A stretch of 64,000 nucleotides of DNA. It comes from Clostridiales bacterium (GTDB lineage: Bacteria > Bacillota > Clostridia > Lachnospirales > Lachnospiraceae). This document shows positions 32,742-41,868 of the stretch, piece after piece. Each line of letters opens with the position of its first letter. Position 1 is the stretch's first letter. A model generated the notes under the pieces. The model was not told the origin of the DNA. It made no database searches and worked only from the letters and a program-made list of their open reading frames with translations. The translations under genes were made by a program, and so were the position numbers. The DNA is taken from NCBI GenBank assembly GCA_018366495.1, contig JAGZHZ010000006.1:1-64000 (forward strand), in the 5' to 3' direction.

Positions 32742-33174
32742 TTCTCTGAAGCAGATTTCCCTGAAAATATGTCATTGGCTCCTGATTTGGAAAAAAGCGA
32801 ATCATGCGGTAAATATAGAAACCCACCATCACTATCAGGAGCGCTATGGCATATTTCTGAAGGGATTTTACTTCTTTTCCCATTACATATCTTCTCACAC
32901 AAAATACTATTCCAAGCGCAATCCATCCATAGACCAACGGATGCATCTGATATGCCTCAGCAAAACGCAGCTGTAAGAAAAGAAAAAATGCTCTCGTCAT
33001 TCCGCATCCCGGACAGGGCAGGCCGCTGATCAAAACCATCGGACAGAATCGTCCCGTCAATTTCTGAACCATTACCATGTACAGTACAAAAGCTGCTGCT
33101 GCCTTCCAGAATTTCCGAATATCTTCTCTTACTCTTTCCCATATCTCTTTTGTTTTATTGAAACAAAAATTCAT
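32713..33174 (-). CDS. DUF2752 membrane protein
   Basis: A 153-residue integral membrane protein with about three hydrophobic segments (AAAAFVLYMVMVQKL, YGWIALGIVFCV, YAIALLIVMVGFYIY). The motif LPCPGCGMTRAFFLFLQLRF with its paired cysteines identifies DUF2752, whose function is unknown. It lies 13 bases after the Suf-like unit and may be its last gene. Tail-to-tail overlap with tcdA. Confidence 0.85.
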   Translation of the reverse strand: MNFCFNKTKEIWERVREDIRKFWKAAAAFVLYMVMVQKLTGRFCPMVLISGLPCPGCGMTRAFFLFLQLRFAEAYQMHPLVYGWIALGIVFCVRRYVMGKEVKSLQKYAIALLIVMVGFYIYRMIRFFPNQEPMTYFQGNLLQRIRQIGLSNH

Positions 33175-33187
33175 TTCTATATTGAAT

Positions 33188-34105
33188 CTATTTTAAAAAT
33201 CCGCTGATAATCTGTTCTTCTGCTTCTGCTTCTGTCAATCCCAGCGTCATCAATTTGACAATCTGTTCCCCTGCAATTTTTCCAATCGCCGCCTCATGGA
33301 TCAGAGCGGCATCCGGATGATTTGCCGTCACCTGCGGAAGAGAGCTGATTTTTGCATTTCCCACAATGATCGCATCACATTCCGTATGGCCGCTGCACGG
33401 TGCATTTCCTTCCAGATCAGAATAGAAAACCTGTCTTGATTCTTCTTTTGCAACAGAACGAGATACAATATTGGCGGATGCGTTCTTTCCGTTCATAAAA
33501 ACTTTAAAACGGCTTTCGGCTGTCTGATGACCATGTGTCATCAGACGCTCTGTCACCATAATCTTTGCCCCTTCCGCCAGTTTCGCCTCTGTTTCACGGA
33601 CTGTGGAATCCACTCCTTTGATCTGAACCGTATCCATCTCCATGTATCCGCCTTCAGCGATCTCAATCTCTGTCTTTGGATTCATAATACGTTCTCCGGA
33701 ACCGTCCCCGCTTCCATAATGTTTTTCTACATATTTAATTCTTGCATTTTTTCCAATAAAGAAACGGTGGATTCCATTGTGCTGGCTTGCTGCTGATCCT
33801 CCGTTGTGGATACCGCATCCTGCAATGATCGTCACATCCGCATCGTCACCGATATAAAAATCATTGTAGACGGTCTCCGTCAATCCTGCCTGACTCAAAA
33901 CAACAGGGATATGGACGCTTTCTTTTTTCGTGCCCGGCTTGATATGGATCTCAATACCCGTTCCGTCCTCTTTTGTGATGATATCGATATTTGCGCTGGA
34001 CTGTCTTGCCGCTGTTTGTCCGTTCGCTCTTATATTGTACGCCCCTGTCGGGATCTCATGAAATCCTGCCACTGCCTCCAACAACTGTTTTTGAATTGCA
34101 TCCAT
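33188..34105 (-). CDS. SufB/SufD-family Fe-S scaffold protein (short form)
   Basis: A 305-residue protein with the SufB/SufD right-handed beta-helix core (HIPVVLSQAGLTETVYNDFY, CGIHNGGSAASQHNGIHRFF, SGHTECDAIIVGNAKISSLP, HEAAIGKIAGEQIVKLMTLG). It is much shorter than E. coli SufB (about 495) or SufD (about 420), matching the minimal SufBC-like pairs of anaerobes. The ATG at 34105 follows AAAGGGG by nine bases. One base separates it from sufC. Confidence 0.9.
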   Translation of the reverse strand: MDAIQKQLLEAVAGFHEIPTGAYNIRANGQTAARQSSANIDIITKEDGTGIEIHIKPGTKKESVHIPVVLSQAGLTETVYNDFYIGDDADVTIIAGCGIHNGGSAASQHNGIHRFFIGKNARIKYVEKHYGSGDGSGERIMNPKTEIEIAEGGYMEMDTVQIKGVDSTVRETEAKLAEGAKIMVTERLMTHGHQTAESRFKVFMNGKNASANIVSRSVAKEESRQVFYSDLEGNAPCSGHTECDAIIVGNAKISSLPQVTANHPDAALIHEAAIGKIAGEQIVKLMTLGLTEAEAEEQIISGFLK

Positions 34106-34106
34106 C

Positions 34107-34841
34107 TTAATTTTCCCCTTTCTGCCAGTATTTACATTCTGCCGCACTGTCTTCTCCCAGCAGCGTCGGTAAAATTTCTTCTTTTTTTCCGTATCCTGTA
34201 ACCTGACCGTCTGCAATCACGACGATCTCATCTGCTGTTCTTAAAATTCTCTCCTGGTGAGAGATAATCAAAATAGACCCGTGCAGCCGATCATGCATCT
34301 TTTCAAACACCTGAATCAGATTCTGGAAGCTCCACAGATCAATACCGGCTTCCGGTTCATCAAATACAGAAATCTTTGTTCCTCTTGCCATCACAGTTGC
34401 AATCTCGATTCTCTTAATCTCTCCTCCTGAAAGACTGGCATTGACTTCACGGTTAATATAGTCTTTTGCACACAGTCCTACTTCAGACAGATACTCACAG
34501 GCGCCCGCTGCTGACAGATTTTTTCCAGATGCCAGCCGGATTAAATCCAGCACCGTAACACCTTTAAATCGAACCGGCTGCTGAAACGCATAGCTGATTC
34601 CTCTTTTTGCTCTTTCCGTTATGCTAAGATTCGTGATATCTTCTCCATCAAGCAGAATCTGTCCGGATGTCGGCTTTTCAATGCCTGCGATAATTTTGGC
34701 AAGCGTCGATTTTCCTCCGCCGTTTGGTCCTGTGATTGCGACAAATTTATTGTCTTCCAGCGTAAAGCTGACATCTTTTAAAATTCCTTTTTCCTTACTT
34801 TCTTCAGAAACTTGAAAAGAAACATTTTTTAGTTCCAGCAT
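34107..34841 (-). CDS. sufC: SufC-like ABC ATPase for Fe-S cluster assembly
   Basis: A 244-residue soluble ATPase. Walker A GPNGGGKSTLAKIIAG, signature NASLSGGEIKRIEIATVMAR, Walker B ISVFDEPEAGIDLW and the switch histidine in LIISHQERIL are all intact. FDEPEAGID and the absence of a permease identify SufC rather than a transporter. No sufS, sufU or sufE is nearby, so the sulfur donor must be elsewhere. Confidence 0.93.
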   Translation of the reverse strand: MLELKNVSFQVSEESKEKGILKDVSFTLEDNKFVAITGPNGGGKSTLAKIIAGIEKPTSGQILLDGEDITNLSITERAKRGISYAFQQPVRFKGVTVLDLIRLASGKNLSAAGACEYLSEVGLCAKDYINREVNASLSGGEIKRIEIATVMARGTKISVFDEPEAGIDLWSFQNLIQVFEKMHDRLHGSILIISHQERILRTADEIVVIADGQVTGYGKKEEILPTLLGEDSAAECKYWQKGEN

Positions 34842-34990
34842 ACTTTTTCCTCCACTGACTTTTCCATTTTCTTCTGGCGTACTCCTGAAAATGGGCTTTT
34901 GCCGTCCATTCTCTTAAAACAGGAGCGTGTTTTCTCTCGTCACTTATACAGTAACTTTCCTACGCTCTTTCTGCAAATCTTACAGAGCGC

Positions 34991-35020
34991 ATTATATCAC
35001 ATTTGACTCTGTGATTGCAA
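34991..35020 (-). promoter_or_regulatory. promoter of the sufC-sufB unit
   Basis: TTGCAA, 18 bases, TATAAT on the minus strand, overlapping the end of the upstream GNAT gene. The leader of about 145 bases contains an ACGCTCT-type stem and CCATTTTC/GAAAATGG close to the sufC start. Not a recognised riboswitch. Confidence 0.6.
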
Positions 35021-35608
35021 ACCGATCTGCACTTCCTGTTCCACTATCTTCTCTATATCCTTATACATGATATGCCGCTGGAGGCCGCCATACTTTTCTG
35101 CTGTCATTAAAATCATATATCCCCTTTTCTGAAGATTATACAGACTGTACCGATTTTCTGGACAGACGGTACACATTCGATAACGGTAACCTCCCATCTC
35201 ATTGAGCAGCTCCTCTCCTCTTCTCATCAGTTCTTCCTGAAGGTGATTTCCGCGAAAATCAGCCAAAACGGCCGCTGAGTCCATGTGTGCTACATGATTT
35301 AGCTCCTCTCCTTTCAATTCGAGATGAAATCCCAGATTTCGGCTGTCCTGTCCCGGAAAATCAATCATAAAAAATCCAGCTGTTTTATCATCCTTTGTCT
35401 TTGCCACCAGAATAAATCCCGACTTTTCGATATGCTCCTCCACATACTCTCTCTCATCGCTGACAAACCATTCCGGTTTTGTATCAGCTTTTACCTTTTC
35501 CATCACTTCCATGATTTCTTCCACATCACTGTACACTGCTCTTTTGATCTGAAACTCCTGTCCGTCTTTTCCATGAATCACTACTGTTTTTTCTGCACTC
35601 TCTCTCAT
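34997..35608 (-). CDS. GNAT family N-acetyltransferase
   Basis: A 203-residue GNAT-fold protein: KRAVYSDVEEIMEVMEKVKA, GFILVAKTKDDKTAGFFMID, DSAAVLADFRGNHLQEELMR (acetyl-CoA loop FRGNHLQ) and CTVCPENRYSLYNLQKRGYM. The acceptor is unknown. AGGAG precedes the ATG by seven bases. Confidence 0.82.
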   Translation of the reverse strand: MRESAEKTVVIHGKDGQEFQIKRAVYSDVEEIMEVMEKVKADTKPEWFVSDEREYVEEHIEKSGFILVAKTKDDKTAGFFMIDFPGQDSRNLGFHLELKGEELNHVAHMDSAAVLADFRGNHLQEELMRRGEELLNEMGGYRYRMCTVCPENRYSLYNLQKRGYMILMTAEKYGGLQRHIMYKDIEKIVEQEVQIGLQSQSQM

Positions 35609-35713
35609 TTTTGTCTCCTGTTTTTTTAATCTGATTTTTTTCTGATCTTATTTATTTTTTATTCATTCTGATCTGTCTTTTCTTCTTTTCCCCTAATACT
35701 TTTTGTCTCCTCC

Positions 35714-36490
35714 TTATCCAAGAGCTACGTCTAAAATCATCATCACGGCAAAGCCTGCCGCAAATCCAAGAATTCCACCATTGCTTTTCTTTCCCTGCCC
35801 TGACTCCGGAATCAGCTCCACCACAACTACATAAAACATAGCGCCTGCTGCAAATGCCAGCAGATATGGCAAAGCTGGAATAATTCTGGATGCGGCTGCA
35901 ATCGTGATTCCTCCTGCAATCGGTTCTACAATTCCTGAAAGCATTCCATACACAAAAGATTTCCCCTTGCTCATCCCTTCGCTGCAAAGCGGCATGGAAA
36001 TAATCGCTCCTTCTGGAAAGTTTTGAATCGCAATTCCGATCGCCAGTGCAAAAGCCCCCGCCATCGTTACCTCATGATTGCCCATCAATGCACCTGCAAA
36101 GACTGCTCCTGTAGAAAGTCCTTCCGGTATATTGTGAAGCGTGACAGCCAATGTAAGCATTCCGCTTTTTTTCGTCACGCCATACCCTTTTTCTGCTTGT
36201 GTGTCCCTGGGATCGAGATGCGGAACAAAATGATCCAGAAAAAGTAAAATTCCGATTCCTGCCAAAAATCCTGCCGTCGCCGGAAAAAATGAAAATTTTC
36301 CCATTTCTTCTGACATATCAATAGCCGGGATCAAAAGAGACCACACTGACGCAGCAACCATCACCCCAGATGCAAATCCCATCATCAGTTTTCCTGCAAA
36401 CGGTCTGATCTCTTTTTTCATAAAGAAGACACAGGCAGCTCCTGCTGTTGTTCCCAAAAACGGAATCAATAATCCTAAAAAAACTTTCAT
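35714..36490 (-). CDS. ZIP family divalent metal transporter
   Basis: A 258-residue protein with about eight transmembrane helices. The metal-binding signatures of ZIP helices IV and V are present (VTLHNIPEGLSTGAVFAGAL and IGIAIQNFPEGAIISMPLCS). Bacterial ZIPs import zinc and sometimes iron or manganese; specificity cannot be read here. The histidine-rich loop of plant and animal ZIPs is short (DHFVPHLDPRD). Confidence 0.93.
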   Translation of the reverse strand: MKVFLGLLIPFLGTTAGAACVFFMKKEIRPFAGKLMMGFASGVMVAASVWSLLIPAIDMSEEMGKFSFFPATAGFLAGIGILLFLDHFVPHLDPRDTQAEKGYGVTKKSGMLTLAVTLHNIPEGLSTGAVFAGALMGNHEVTMAGAFALAIGIAIQNFPEGAIISMPLCSEGMSKGKSFVYGMLSGIVEPIAGGITIAAASRIIPALPYLLAFAAGAMFYVVVVELIPESGQGKKSNGGILGFAAGFAVMMILDVALG

Positions 36491-36760
36491 TTTCCCTCCC
36501 CTGATTCTTTACAGCCAGTATACCACACATTTTACCGCAAAAAGAAACTGGACTGCAATTTTTTGCTGCTTAAAAAAGCAAAAATGAAGCATTTTAAAGC
36601 AAAAGTCTGGAAAGCTCCTATATACTTTATGAGTAGGAAGTAAATATGATTCCTTCTAATTTAACTGCAAATTTTCAGCAGAGATCAAAGATGATAAAGT
36701 TCCTCAGTACAGATAAAAAGATAAATGGCATCAAAAAAATATTTCTGCCCAAAATTAAAA

Positions 36761-36822
36761 TCGGAGAAGTAAAAGAATCTCTTCAGGACTACGATGTCCC
36801 CAGATTCCCCCGACTTCTCCGA
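36761..36822 (-). terminator. long nested hairpin terminator after the MMPL operon
   Basis: On the minus strand TCGGAGAAGT pairs with ACTTCTCCGA, then GAATCT with AGATTC, then GGAC with GTCC around a 6-base loop, and TTTTAATTTT follows. All three stems are perfect. It lies in the 349-base gap between the xxxLxxG gene and the ZIP gene; the rest of the gap is AT-rich with no supported gene. Confidence 0.75.
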
Positions 36823-36839
36823 CGAGTATCTTCTATATT

Positions 36840-38825
36840 TTATTCGTCAAATAAATCTGCCAGCTTCTGCCAGAAGGTAAGCGGTTCCTCTTCCGCTTCT
36901 GCCGCTGTGGCTTCCAATTCTTCTTTCTCGATAGGATCAGTCTGAATTGCAAACTGCACAGATTCTACATTTGTATTTTTTTCTGATACAAAGGATACAA
37001 TCTCTTTTCCTTCGCCTGTGATAGAATCCAAAATTTTGTCAATCTCTTCATCCACCTCTGTGTCCATACCGGATGTCTCCCGACGCAGCTCGTCAGTGCC
37101 GTCTGCCAACTCTTTTGCTCCGTCGCACAGTGAAGAAGTTCCATCGAAAAGTTCAGCCGTTCCATCATACAAATCATTGGAACCATCTGCCAGGTCACGG
37201 CTTCCCTTTGCCAAGGCAGCCACGCCATCTGTGATCTTACTGTATCCAGCGACGATCTTTGCCACGCCGTCCGTATATTCCCCAATTCCGGTATCCAATG
37301 TCGTATAACTTTCTGTCAGAACATTAATTGCCTTCGTCAGTTCTGACATCTTGCCCAGCATACCGTTCAGCGTTGTCACAAGTTCTGAAATTGCTGTGTC
37401 AAACGACTGATAGCTTGTCTTTAAAGATTTCAGTCCATTTGTCAGCGTTGTCAGCTGTGTGTTGACTTCTCCTAAATAAGATTCCATACCGCCGATCGCC
37501 GCACTGCTTCCATATAATAAATTTACAATCTGCTGAAGCTGTCCCATCTGCTGCTGTACATATGCCACCTGATCTTCCATCCCTTCCACACCGACAATCT
37601 GATCCAGTGTTAACTGCAGCTCATAAATCTGATTGTTCAGCAAAGTGATTGCTTCATCATTTCCAGCAGTCAAAGTGTCAAGATCCAGTCCATTCTCTGC
37701 CATGACGCCCTTATACTGCTCATATCCCACATTCGTCTGAAGCGCTGATGCTCCGTCATATAAATCGCTGATGGCTTTTTTAATCTGACCCGAGGCTTTC
37801 GTCAGCTCTGCAATACTTTCGCTTGTCACTGAAATACCATTTAACTGTTTTTGTATCGTGAGAAGCGCTGTCTTTACATCAGCAGATCCATTGACAAGCG
37901 CTCCAGATTGATTATCCAGACTGTCAAGCCCTTCTTGTACTGCCTTCACGCCGCTCTCCAGATCTGTCATTCCTCCATTCAGCTCGGCAATGCCGCTGCG
38001 AAGCGAGGAGGCTCCATCTTTCAAATCAGCAGAACCATCTTTTAATTCTTCTGATCCATCATACAATTCTGAAGCGCCGTCATCCAGTTCTACCGCTCCG
38101 TCTATCAGATCATTCACCTTATCCTTTAATTCCTCATCATCCACTTCTACATTAAAGTTCAGACGGATTCCATTGATTGAAACAGCGCTCATCTCAAAAT
38201 CCTCTGCTTTTGCTGAAATTACAGTATCAATCCCTTTTCCTGGAAAGATTGTATACGTCAGCTGCTTGCTGCTGCCCACATTTGCAATCGTCGCATCGTC
38301 TGCTGTGATATTGCTGCACTTTTCTGTATCCAGTGTGATCATTGTCTGAAGAGCATAGTCTTCAAAAAATTCTCCCTTACACTGTTCATTCTTCGTAATT
38401 TTAAGATGAATTTCCAGATTTCCGCTTTTCCCTGCAATCTCATCTGCAGAATATTCTTTTCCATCCATGAAATAGCGAAGCGAGATATCCCATGGAATCT
38501 CTGTCTCCTCCAATACCCCTTCATAATATACCTTTGAAGAAGATGCAGAAATAGAAATCTTATCTCCGTCTTGACTAATAGTATCATTTGTATTCATCAT
38601 TTTCACGGAAGAATAATTTCCATAATCGACAATCTCTCCTCCGTCAAAACTGTTCACTACATAGGTATGTTTTACTGATCCATCTGTATTTAATGTGACA
38701 TAGATCACTTCTTCTTTCTCTGATGGTGTTTCATCTTTTTCTTCCATTCCATATACTGGAACAACAGAGCTTAATAAAACGGCTGCTGAGACAACTGCTG
38801 ACAGGCCTCTGTTTCTGATTTTCAT
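36840..38825 (-). CDS. exported xxxLxxG heptad-repeat protein paired with the MMPL exporter
   Basis: A 661-residue protein. A signal peptide is at the N-terminus (NRGLSAVVSAAVLLSSVVPV then YG). A beta-rich domain occupies about residues 35-230. Two stretches of heptads with Leu and Gly (ELYDGSEELKDGSADLKDG and GVAALAKGSRDLADGSNDL, onward) flank a long coiled-coil centre. Such YhgE/Pip-like repeats occur with RND/MMPL exporters and may form a cell-envelope adaptor; this is inference. The ATG at 38825 is ten bases after AAAGGAG and one base after the MMPL stop. Confidence 0.8.
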   Translation of the reverse strand: MKIRNRGLSAVVSAAVLLSSVVPVYGMEEKDETPSEKEEVIYVTLNTDGSVKHTYVVNSFDGGEIVDYGNYSSVKMMNTNDTISQDGDKISISASSSKVYYEGVLEETEIPWDISLRYFMDGKEYSADEIAGKSGNLEIHLKITKNEQCKGEFFEDYALQTMITLDTEKCSNITADDATIANVGSSKQLTYTIFPGKGIDTVISAKAEDFEMSAVSINGIRLNFNVEVDDEELKDKVNDLIDGAVELDDGASELYDGSEELKDGSADLKDGASSLRSGIAELNGGMTDLESGVKAVQEGLDSLDNQSGALVNGSADVKTALLTIQKQLNGISVTSESIAELTKASGQIKKAISDLYDGASALQTNVGYEQYKGVMAENGLDLDTLTAGNDEAITLLNNQIYELQLTLDQIVGVEGMEDQVAYVQQQMGQLQQIVNLLYGSSAAIGGMESYLGEVNTQLTTLTNGLKSLKTSYQSFDTAISELVTTLNGMLGKMSELTKAINVLTESYTTLDTGIGEYTDGVAKIVAGYSKITDGVAALAKGSRDLADGSNDLYDGTAELFDGTSSLCDGAKELADGTDELRRETSGMDTEVDEEIDKILDSITGEGKEIVSFVSEKNTNVESVQFAIQTDPIEKEELEATAAEAEEEPLTFWQKLADLFDE

Positions 38826-38826
38826 T

Positions 38827-40944
38827 TCAACCAATCTCCTTTCGATCTTGATAAAAATTCGTCTTTAACGTTGTATGTTGTATCAAGCGATCACATAGAT
38901 ACAATAATCCTGGAAGTACAAACAGTACAATAATCATAGAAAACAGACTTCCGATTCCGAGGAACATTCCAAGCTGCGACAATACGCCATGGCTGGAAAT
39001 ATATCCAAGCAGGAACCCGACTACTGCCAGAACTGATCCAGATGTGATCACGGATACCGTCACACTTGACACCGTCTCAATCACGGCCTGCTTTTTATTC
39101 ATTTTCTTTCTGAATTCCATATAGCGATCGGTAAATAAGATCGCATAGTCCACTGTCGCTCCAAGCTGAATAGAACTGATAATCAGATACGAAATATAAA
39201 ATACTATCGAATCTTTAAAATACGGAACGGAAAGGTTCATCCAGACAGCCGTCTCGATTCCAATCACAAGAAGCAGAGGCAGGAGTATGGACTTTGTTGT
39301 AAACAGCAATACAAGGAATATAGCGCCAATCGCAATAGCATTTACTTTTACCGTATCAGCAGTGATCGTATCCATCAAATCATATGTGCTGACTCCGTTT
39401 CCGGCAATGTAATAGTCCTCAGGGTAATATTTCCGAATCGTGTCTCGTATATTTTCGACCAGTTCAAATGTGCTTTTTCCTTCTGAATCGGCATCAACTG
39501 TAATCACAAAACGGCTGTAGCGGTCAGACATCAGAAGGGACATCGTCTCTTCATCCAGATATTCTTCCGGAATTTCCGCTCCCACCGTATCTACATAGGA
39601 AAGAATATTTTTGATCTGCGGAATTTCATGGAGATCATCGGAAAGTTTTTTCTGTACTGCCAGATCTTCCTTTGGAACCAGCGCCACATAAGTATCACTC
39701 TTTCCGAAAACCTTTTCGATCTCTGCAGTGTCATCGCCTACATCTGTCCCTTTTCCATAGATATATGCGGATCCATAGTAGAAAAAGTTATTGTTTGATG
39801 CAAGATATGCTGGAACAATCACGACAACAAAGAGACAAGCCAGCGGAATCATCACTTTGCTGACACCTTTTCCAAATTTATGGAAATCAGGCAGAATACT
39901 GCGATGCTTTGTCTTTTGAATCCATTTATTTGCGGATAAAATCAAAGCCGGCATAAATATGAATACGGCAATCAGACTAAGCGCCACGCCCTTTGCCAGA
40001 GCAAGTCCTAAATCCGGTCCGATCTGAAAACGCATAAATACAAGCGCTAAAAATCCGATTACGGTTGTCAGTCCACTTGATAAAATAGAACTTGTAGACT
40101 TACAAAGTGCTTTTACCATCGCCTCTTTTGGCGTGCTGTATTTTTTCAGGCATTCCTCATAGCGATGCAGTAAGAATACAGAATAATCCAAAGATACCGC
40201 CAGCTGCAAAATAGACCCTGCGGCGTTTGTCACAAATGAAATTTCTCCAAAAATAAGGTTGCTTCCGGCATTAATCAAAACTGCAATGCCAAGTCCCACC
40301 AGTACGAGAATCGGTTCCACCCAGGAGGTTGTTGTCAAAAAGAGTACAATCGCAACGAAGATTACAGCAATCACGGCAATTTGACTGACCTCTTTTACCG
40401 TTCCTACTGTTGCAGCAGCAGTGGAGACAGCATCTCCGCTCAAAGCATTTTCCTCACCGATTACTTCTCTTATGGCGCTGACGGCCTCTATTCTCTTATC
40501 TTCTGATATCGTGACAGTAAAAAGCGCCGTGTTGTCTTTATAATAAGTTTCTACTGTATCTTCATTCATCGTCTCAACAGGCTGTAAAATATCTACATTA
40601 TCATCCAGCCATGTCACTTCTGTCACACCGGTACAGTTCTGCAGCTTTTCTTTATATTCCAAAGCCTCCGGTATCGATACATCTTTGACCATCACACGGG
40701 CATTTGGAATACCTCCCTCAAATTCTGACTCCATCTTTTCCAATGATACTGTTGATGCACTGTCTTCTGGCAGATAATCTGTAATATCATAGTCAACCGC
40801 AACCATTTCTTTTAGAAAAATACTGATCACAGCCAGCAGCACAAAAAGAACAAGAATTTTTTTCTGATTATTTACAATCGTCTGATAAAATTTCTTCATA
40901 AAACCGCCGCTGTTTTCTTTGGTATTGTGTTCTGCATCTGACAT
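38827..40944 (-). CDS. MMPL/RND family transporter
   Basis: A 705-residue membrane protein with the MMPL plan: one N-terminal helix, a large outer loop (about 50-190), helices 2-6 (VIFVAIVLFLTTTSWVEPIL; LAVSLDYSVFLLHRYEECLK), a second outer loop (about 390-525) and helices 7-12 (QLGATVDYAILFTDRYMEFR). The repeated GxxxDY(S/A)xFL motif marks the proton relay. MMPL proteins export lipids or hydrophobic compounds. Divergent from a TetR regulator with operator-like palindromes between them. Confidence 0.92.
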   Translation of the reverse strand: MSDAEHNTKENSGGFMKKFYQTIVNNQKKILVLFVLLAVISIFLKEMVAVDYDITDYLPEDSASTVSLEKMESEFEGGIPNARVMVKDVSIPEALEYKEKLQNCTGVTEVTWLDDNVDILQPVETMNEDTVETYYKDNTALFTVTISEDKRIEAVSAIREVIGEENALSGDAVSTAAATVGTVKEVSQIAVIAVIFVAIVLFLTTTSWVEPILVLVGLGIAVLINAGSNLIFGEISFVTNAAGSILQLAVSLDYSVFLLHRYEECLKKYSTPKEAMVKALCKSTSSILSSGLTTVIGFLALVFMRFQIGPDLGLALAKGVALSLIAVFIFMPALILSANKWIQKTKHRSILPDFHKFGKGVSKVMIPLACLFVVVIVPAYLASNNNFFYYGSAYIYGKGTDVGDDTAEIEKVFGKSDTYVALVPKEDLAVQKKLSDDLHEIPQIKNILSYVDTVGAEIPEEYLDEETMSLLMSDRYSRFVITVDADSEGKSTFELVENIRDTIRKYYPEDYYIAGNGVSTYDLMDTITADTVKVNAIAIGAIFLVLLFTTKSILLPLLLVIGIETAVWMNLSVPYFKDSIVFYISYLIISSIQLGATVDYAILFTDRYMEFRKKMNKKQAVIETVSSVTVSVITSGSVLAVVGFLLGYISSHGVLSQLGMFLGIGSLFSMIIVLFVLPGLLYLCDRLIQHTTLKTNFYQDRKEIG

Positions 40945-41022
40945 ATTGCTGACTCCCTTCTTTCGCTGAATTTATGATTGAGATTCTATTCAAAAAAAAG
41001 TCATCATAAAACGGTCAATTCA

Positions 41023-41034
41023 ACTCATATGAGT
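41023..41034. promoter_or_regulatory. perfect 12-bp palindrome between MMPL and tetR
   Basis: ACTCATATGAGT, flanked by ATTCA and TTGAAT, lies 79 bases before the MMPL start. It is a likely operator for the divergent TetR repressor. Confidence 0.5.
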
Positions 41035-41063
41035 AATTTTGAATGAAAATGGGACATTTGTGC

Positions 41064-41082
41064 TAATTTGATGGACAAATTA
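41064..41082. promoter_or_regulatory. second inverted repeat near tetR
   Basis: TAATTTG, 5 bases, CAAATTA. It lies upstream of the tetR promoter and could be a second regulator site or a structural element. Confidence 0.35.
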
Positions 41083-41114
41083 AATGACAGAAGCGAATCA
41101 GACACATTTATTTG

Positions 41115-41143
41115 TTGTATTCAAAGTCCAGCCAAGATATAAT
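41115..41143 (+). promoter_or_regulatory. promoter of the TetR regulator
   Basis: TTGTAT, 17 bases, TATAAT on the plus strand, about 37 bases before the proposed TTG start. Confidence 0.7.
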
Positions 41144-41179
41144 AAAATCATCTTTATTTTTGGAAGGAAGGTGGTATCT

Positions 41180-41785
41180 TTGAAATACACCGCTGCAACG
41201 AAAAAGAGAAAGCAAATGCTTGCCGATTCACTGAAAAGAGCAATCAGCAAGAAATCTTTTTCTAAGGTAACTGTAAGCGAGATTGTAGAAGACTGTGGAA
41301 TTAACAGAAAAACATTTTACTATCATTTTGAAGATTTATATGACCTGCTCAGATGGACGCTGGAGCAGGAAACAATAGAAGTTTTAAAACAATTTAATCT
41401 GGCTGTAGAATATGAGGAAGCAATCTCATTTGTGCTTGACTATATGGAACAGAATGCCCAGATGCTAAACAATGTCTATCACTCAGTAGGACGTGATGAA
41501 TTAAAACGTTTTTTCTATCTCGATTTTTTTGGTCTGATTCATTCTGCGGTTGATCAGGCAGAAAAAATTGAAAAAATTTCTGTATCTGAAAGCTTTAAAA
41601 CATTTTTATGCCAATTTTATACAGAGGCTGTTGCCGGTATCCTTCTGCACTGGATTGCCCAGCGTTCGATTCAGAATCGCGAACAGATTGTGCTCTACAC
41701 ATCTGCTCTTCTGCGCTCTGGGATTCCAAGTGCATTGTATACCATCAAACAAATGGAATTGTCTGAGAAACCTGACCAGCAGTGA
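41180..41785 (+). CDS. TetR family transcriptional regulator
   Basis: A 201-residue repressor. The N-terminal helix-turn-helix is in RKQMLADSLKRAISKKSFSK and VTVSEIVEDCGINRKTFYYH; the C-terminal ligand domain is all helical and resembles the DhaS/TetR_C group (WTLEQETIEVL onward). The TTG at 41180 is chosen because AAGGTGG lies five bases before it and a promoter just upstream; the longer frame from 41084 would start ahead of the promoter. Divergent from the MMPL operon, its probable target. Confidence 0.85.
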   Translation: MKYTAATKKRKQMLADSLKRAISKKSFSKVTVSEIVEDCGINRKTFYYHFEDLYDLLRWTLEQETIEVLKQFNLAVEYEEAISFVLDYMEQNAQMLNNVYHSVGRDELKRFFYLDFFGLIHSAVDQAEKIEKISVSESFKTFLCQFYTEAVAGILLHWIAQRSIQNREQIVLYTSALLRSGIPSALYTIKQMELSEKPDQQ

Positions 41786-41803
41786 GAACTCTATTTTTAA
41801 AAA

Positions 41804-41858
41804 AATTCCTGCAAATATCTGCAAAAACATTTTTTGTCTCTGCAGATATTCACAGGAA
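41804..41858 (-). terminator. terminator between tetR and the K+ channel gene
   Basis: ATTCCTG-AAATATCTGCA pairs with TGCAGATATT-CAGGAAT around a loop of about 17 bases. TTTTTTT follows on the minus strand, so it mainly ends the channel gene, and may also serve tetR. Confidence 0.8.
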
Positions 41859-41868
41859 TCTATTTTAT

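Noticed and set aside
34842..34990. The folded sufC leader as a riboswitch or T-box
   Set aside because: It has stems but no T-box core, no specifier loop and no recognisable riboswitch motif.
35652..35987. A 111-codon frame within the ZIP transporter
   Set aside because: Same strand but another frame of a clear ZIP gene; Cys/Arg-rich nonsense composition.
36646..36945. A 99-codon plus-strand frame with an AGGAAG-like site
   Set aside because: It runs through a terminator hairpin and then antisense into the xxxLxxG gene; its second half is only the mirror of that coding sequence.
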